Made by a program: the position numbers and the translations under genes. Of a stretch of DNA of 64,000 nucleotides, positions 62,083 through 64,000 are shown in pieces (positions within the stretch are counted from its first letter, which is position 1; each line of letters opens with the position of its first letter). Source of the DNA: an uncultured Christensenellaceae bacterium (lineage in GTDB: Bacteria; Bacillota; Clostridia; Christensenellales; UBA3700); the NCBI GenBank assembly GCA_910588015.1, contig CAJUOK010000002.1:86560-150559 (forward strand), read 5' to 3'. The notes beneath the pieces were generated by a model. It saw only the letters and a list, made by a program, of their open reading frames with translations, searched no databases and was not told the DNA's origin.

Positions 62083-62167
62083 ACTCTACAAGTCTAGGCC
62101 CTATTAAGTTGGTTGGGCATCACCGATTATCAAAGGCCCTCTCTAGCGGGGCATCGCTGACTTGTAT
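62083..62167 (-). ncRNA. Predicted type III antitoxin RNA with two pseudoknots
   Basis: A ~85-nt region transcribed from the adjacent consensus promoter. An 8-bp outer stem, TACAAGTC (62159-62166) with GACTTGTA (62087-62094), encloses two similar units. Unit 1: AGCG-ATGCCC-CGCT hairpin, loop GCCC pairs with GGGC at 62136-62139. Unit 2: GGT-GATGCCCA-ACC hairpin, loop GCCC pairs with GGGC at 62098-62101. Both are H-type pseudoknots with different stem-1 bases but intact pairing, 34-38 nt apart, like ToxI/AntiQ/CptI repeats. Predicted by eye, not computed. Confidence 0.75.
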
Positions 62168-62173
62168 ATTGCT

Positions 62174-62202
62174 ATTATACGCCTATCTATTTATATTGTC
62201 AA
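62174..62202 (-). promoter_or_regulatory. Perfect sigma-A promoter of the antitoxin RNA
   Basis: On the minus strand, TTGACA (62197-62202), a 17-bp spacer and TATAAT (62174-62179): an exact consensus. Transcription should start near 62167, just at the 5' side of the outer stem. A strong promoter is expected for RNA antitoxins. Confidence 0.95.
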
Positions 62203-62237
62203 TATGTTTTGGCAATATCTATTTGAAATCTTTTTCG

Positions 62238-62258
62238 GTAAAGACAAATCGTCTTTAC
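62238..62258. repeat. 21-bp palindrome, copy 3 (after RHH gene)
   Basis: It directly abuts the stop codon of the ribbon-helix-helix gene and lies ~35 bp upstream of the antitoxin promoter -35. Identical in all 21 bases to the other two copies. Confidence 0.95.
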
Positions 62259-62474
62259 TTATTTAATTAAATTGCAAATTAAAGCACGTATTAGTTCACT
62301 CTTATTTTTTATTCCGTTTGCTGCGCAATATAGGTCAAATGCTTCAATTTCGCTCTCTTTCATTTTAAAGTTTACAATTTTCATCTTATCTTTTGGCGGA
62401 ATATCTACTATCTTATGTATAGAAAGTAAACTCAAGACCGTTCCACTACTGCTATTTTTTTCTTGTGCTTGCAT
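62259..62474 (-). CDS. Ribbon-helix-helix protein (ParB-like partner)
   Basis: 71 residues from ATG 62474 inside the 3' end of parA. The C-terminal ~42 residues (VNFKMKESEIEAFDLYCAAN, then KSELIRALICNLI) form a ribbon-helix-helix DNA-binding domain. In many plasmids and ICEs, a small RHH protein directly after ParA is the centromere-binding partner. The 21-bp palindrome right after its stop might be its site. Confidence 0.78.
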   Translation of the reverse strand: MQAQEKNSSSGTVLSLLSIHKIVDIPPKDKMKIVNFKMKESEIEAFDLYCAANGIKNKSELIRALICNLIK

Positions 62475-63231
62475 TTTCTTCTTCCTCCAAAAATTCTTTA
62501 ACAAACGCCTCGTAGTCTGCTACAAGCGGACTACCCGGGCGGTAGTCATAGACGCTCTTGCCGATTTTCGGTGCATCTGCAGCAACAACCGACTGACGGA
62601 TCCAACTCGAGTAAACTTTGCTCTGGCAACCTTGCGCTTGCCCCTTGACGTACTCGACGCTCTCGTTAGTCGAACGTCGACGACGGTCAGCCATAGTTAC
62701 GAGAAAGCCCCTGATACGCAAATCTTTGTTTATCTGGCGTATCTCGTCAACAGTTTCGATTAAAAGATTGACACCCTTTTCCGAATTAAATTCTGGCTTG
62801 AACGGCACAATAATATCGTTGCAAGCCGACAGCACGTTTAACGTGATAATTGACAAAGACGGATTGCTATCGATAACTACGTAGTCATATCGGCTCTCAA
62901 ACTGCTGCAAAGCGCGCTTGAGATAAAGTTCCCGGCACGGTTTGCCAGCAAGTATCATGTTAGCGGTCTCAAGCCCGATTCCAGAAGCAATGAAATCAAG
63001 ACTAGGCTCTAAATTTTGAACGTCTATTTTGCCCTTAGGCTCTGTAAACGCCAATGCCGGAGGATTTCCCTCGTTTGTTAAGATGCCGCATGCAACGGTC
63101 AAGTTGCCTTGTGGGTCAAAGTCCACTAAAAGTGTCCTTTTGGCGTGTCGCGCTAAGCCATACGCCAGGGCGCTGGCAGTAGTGGTCTTTGCCACTCCAC
63201 CTTTTTGATTAACCAAGCCTATTACTTTCAT
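62452..63231 (-). CDS. parA: ParA-family partition ATPase
   Basis: 259 residues from ATG 63231 (GGAGG upstream); the open frame upstream lacks a start signal. The deviant Walker A KGGVAKTT (~10-17), LLVDFDPQGN (Walker A') and YVVIDSNPSLS (Walker B) are typical. It overlaps the VirB4-like gene by 23 bp and the RHH gene by 23 bp, forming one operon, as in the maintenance module of plasmids and ICEs. Confidence 0.94.
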   Translation of the reverse strand: MKVIGLVNQKGGVAKTTTASALAYGLARHAKRTLLVDFDPQGNLTVACGILTNEGNPPALAFTEPKGKIDVQNLEPSLDFIASGIGLETANMILAGKPCRELYLKRALQQFESRYDYVVIDSNPSLSIITLNVLSACNDIIVPFKPEFNSEKGVNLLIETVDEIRQINKDLRIRGFLVTMADRRRRSTNESVEYVKGQAQGCQSKVYSSWIRQSVVAADAPKIGKSVYDYRPGSPLVADYEAFVKEFLEEEENASTRKK

Positions 63232-64000
63232 TGCTATTTGCCTCCTCATTTTGTATTTGATTATCTTCTGCAACTTGCAGTTGCCGTTCGAACGTATCTT
63301 GAGATACTTCCGCATTATTTTGCGTGGATGCATCAGCGCTTGACTCCGCATTATCTTCCATCTGCGGAACGGCGCCGTTGCTATCTTGCGCAATATTCTC
63401 CCCAGAAGGATTCTCTTTTTTCTTATCAAGCCAATTCCGCACAAAATTCTTGTCCGTAAATACTCCTTCCACAAGTTCGTTGGTAACTATGCCGAATGTA
63501 AAACGCTCATTATACGCCCCTAAATAGAAGCACTCGCCCATACCTGCCGAGATTATTAAATTTTGCTCTTCTTCATTGATAGGATTGTTTTTGTAAAGTT
63601 TTGCAAGGTCCTCGACGTCGGACGGATTGAGCGCGAACACAAAAGTATATTGAGTGTTCTTTATCACCGCTGACGTCTTCGCTTGTAGTTCTTCATTTGC
63701 CATCCAGTCCGATATGTTTTGCGTAGCCGGGATAAACGTACCATCGTACTTTCGGATACGCTTAACCATTTGATAGAAGAAATCTATTGCTATAGGATAT
63801 TTTGGATCAATAAATAAGTGAGCTTCATCAGCAACAATTACAATTCGATGCGGTGTTTTTGCGTTACGGTTGCGCTCTCTTATATTGATTACTTGTTGCT
63901 CCAAAAATCTGAATACAAGCAACATTTGGGCATTTGCAACAAGGTTATTTTTATTTGCAAATAAACTTTGGAAGTTGAATACCGTCATCACACTAGCAGA
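63209..64000 (-). CDS. VirB4/TraE-type conjugation ATPase, C-terminal part (5' end outside window)
   Basis: At least 264 residues, open to the window edge at the right (upstream side), so the N-terminus is missing. Walker B with DEAHLF (RIVIVADEAHLFIDPKYPIA), then the RIRKYDGTFIPATQNISDW sensor region and a ~90-residue acidic Ser/Asn/Glu tail, match the VirB4/TraC ATPases of type IV secretion. It indicates that this segment belongs to a conjugative element. Confidence 0.88.
   Translation of the reverse strand, partial: SASVMTVFNFQSLFANKNNLVANAQMLLVFRFLEQQVINIRERNRNAKTPHRIVIVADEAHLFIDPKYPIAIDFFYQMVKRIRKYDGTFIPATQNISDWMANEELQAKTSAVIKNTQYTFVFALNPSDVEDLAKLYKNNPINEEEQNLIISAGMGECFYLGAYNERFTFGIVTNELVEGVFTDKNFVRNWLDKKKENPSGENIAQDSNGAVPQMEDNAESSADASTQNNAEVSQDTFERQLQVAEDNQIQNEEANSNESNRLG

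Larger units (their letters stand above)
60211..64000 (-). mobile_element. Fragment of a conjugative element (ICE or integrated plasmid)
   Basis: A VirB4-like ATPase, ParA, an RHH protein and two toxin-antitoxin cassettes lie on one strand. Left boundary at the IS, right boundary outside the window. No relaxase or integrase is visible, so ICE versus plasmid cannot be decided. Confidence 0.75.

Noticed and set aside
62083..62167. Riboswitch (for example fluoride type) controlling the toxin
   Set aside because: Strong promoter, two similar pseudoknots, a terminator and a ToxN-like gene fit a type III antitoxin better. No known aptamer core is recognised.
60211..62258. Integron attC sites
   Set aside because: The palindromes lack the R'/R'' core (GTTRRRY) and no integron integrase is visible. 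Kept only as a loose cassette idea.
1..64000. CRISPR array
   Set aside because: No regularly spaced identical repeats of 24-40 bp and no cas genes were seen.

Overview
The window looks like a contig from an uncultured anaerobic Bacillota (Clostridia-like) bacterium. Evidence: strong GGAGG ribosome-binding sites, a pyruvate:ferredoxin oxidoreductase, an ECF-type vitamin/metal uptake set, BspA-like leucine-rich-repeat lipoproteins and sugar-degrading enzymes. No 16S gene is present, so the taxonomy is inference. Three kinds of DNA lie side by side: a prophage (left), host chromosome (middle) and a conjugative-element fragment (right).

1 to about 31.3 kb, all on the minus strand: a tailed, podovirus-like prophage that runs off the left edge. 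Read from right to left, an early operon (31314 to 21683) carries small regulators, an XRE repressor-like protein, a PD-(D/E)XK nuclease, an ERF annealing protein, a NinB-like protein, an HNH protein, SSB, a replisome organizer, a DnaC-like loader, two methyltransferases, DUF3850, a Lar-like zinc ribbon and a sigma/ArpU-like late regulator. It ends at a strong terminator. tRNA-Gln, tRNA-Met and two tRNA-like folds follow. The late operon then gives terminase, portal, scaffold, coat, connector and tail proteins. Within it sits a complete diversity-generating retroelement (DGR): a lectin-fold target gene with a 107-bp variable repeat, a 107-bp template repeat, and a reverse transcriptase with the DGR hallmark motif. 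13 of the 14 template/variable differences fall on template adenines. Membrane proteins and a truncated >810-residue protein with an HEYTH metallopeptidase motif complete the left end.

About 31.4 to 58.6 kb: host chromosome. It holds ppx, a BspA-like lipoprotein, a lone tyrosine integrase beside tRNA-Glu, a GH16 glucanase, a low-molecular-weight phosphatase, truA with ecfT/ecfA2/ecfA1, nifJ, a sigma/anti-sigma pair divergent from a VWA lipoprotein, a large BspA-like gene broken at an A7 run, a DNA glycosylase, an amino-acid kinase, a metallo-beta-lactamase-fold lipoprotein-like hydrolase, an MFS transporter and a GH36-like galactosidase.

58.7 to 64 kb: an ISLre2-type insertion sequence, then part of a conjugative element (VirB4-like ATPase, ParA, a ribbon-helix-helix protein) carrying two toxin-antitoxin cassettes. 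One is a type III system: a ToxN/AbiQ-family endoribonuclease preceded by a consensus promoter, an RNA predicted to form two pseudoknots, and an intrinsic terminator. The other is a VapD-like protein with a small partner. Both toxins carry the same C-terminal tail motif (18 of 29 residues identical), and an identical 21-bp palindrome follows each of three genes. This group (RNA antitoxin, tailed toxins and palindromes) and the DGR are the most interesting content of the window.
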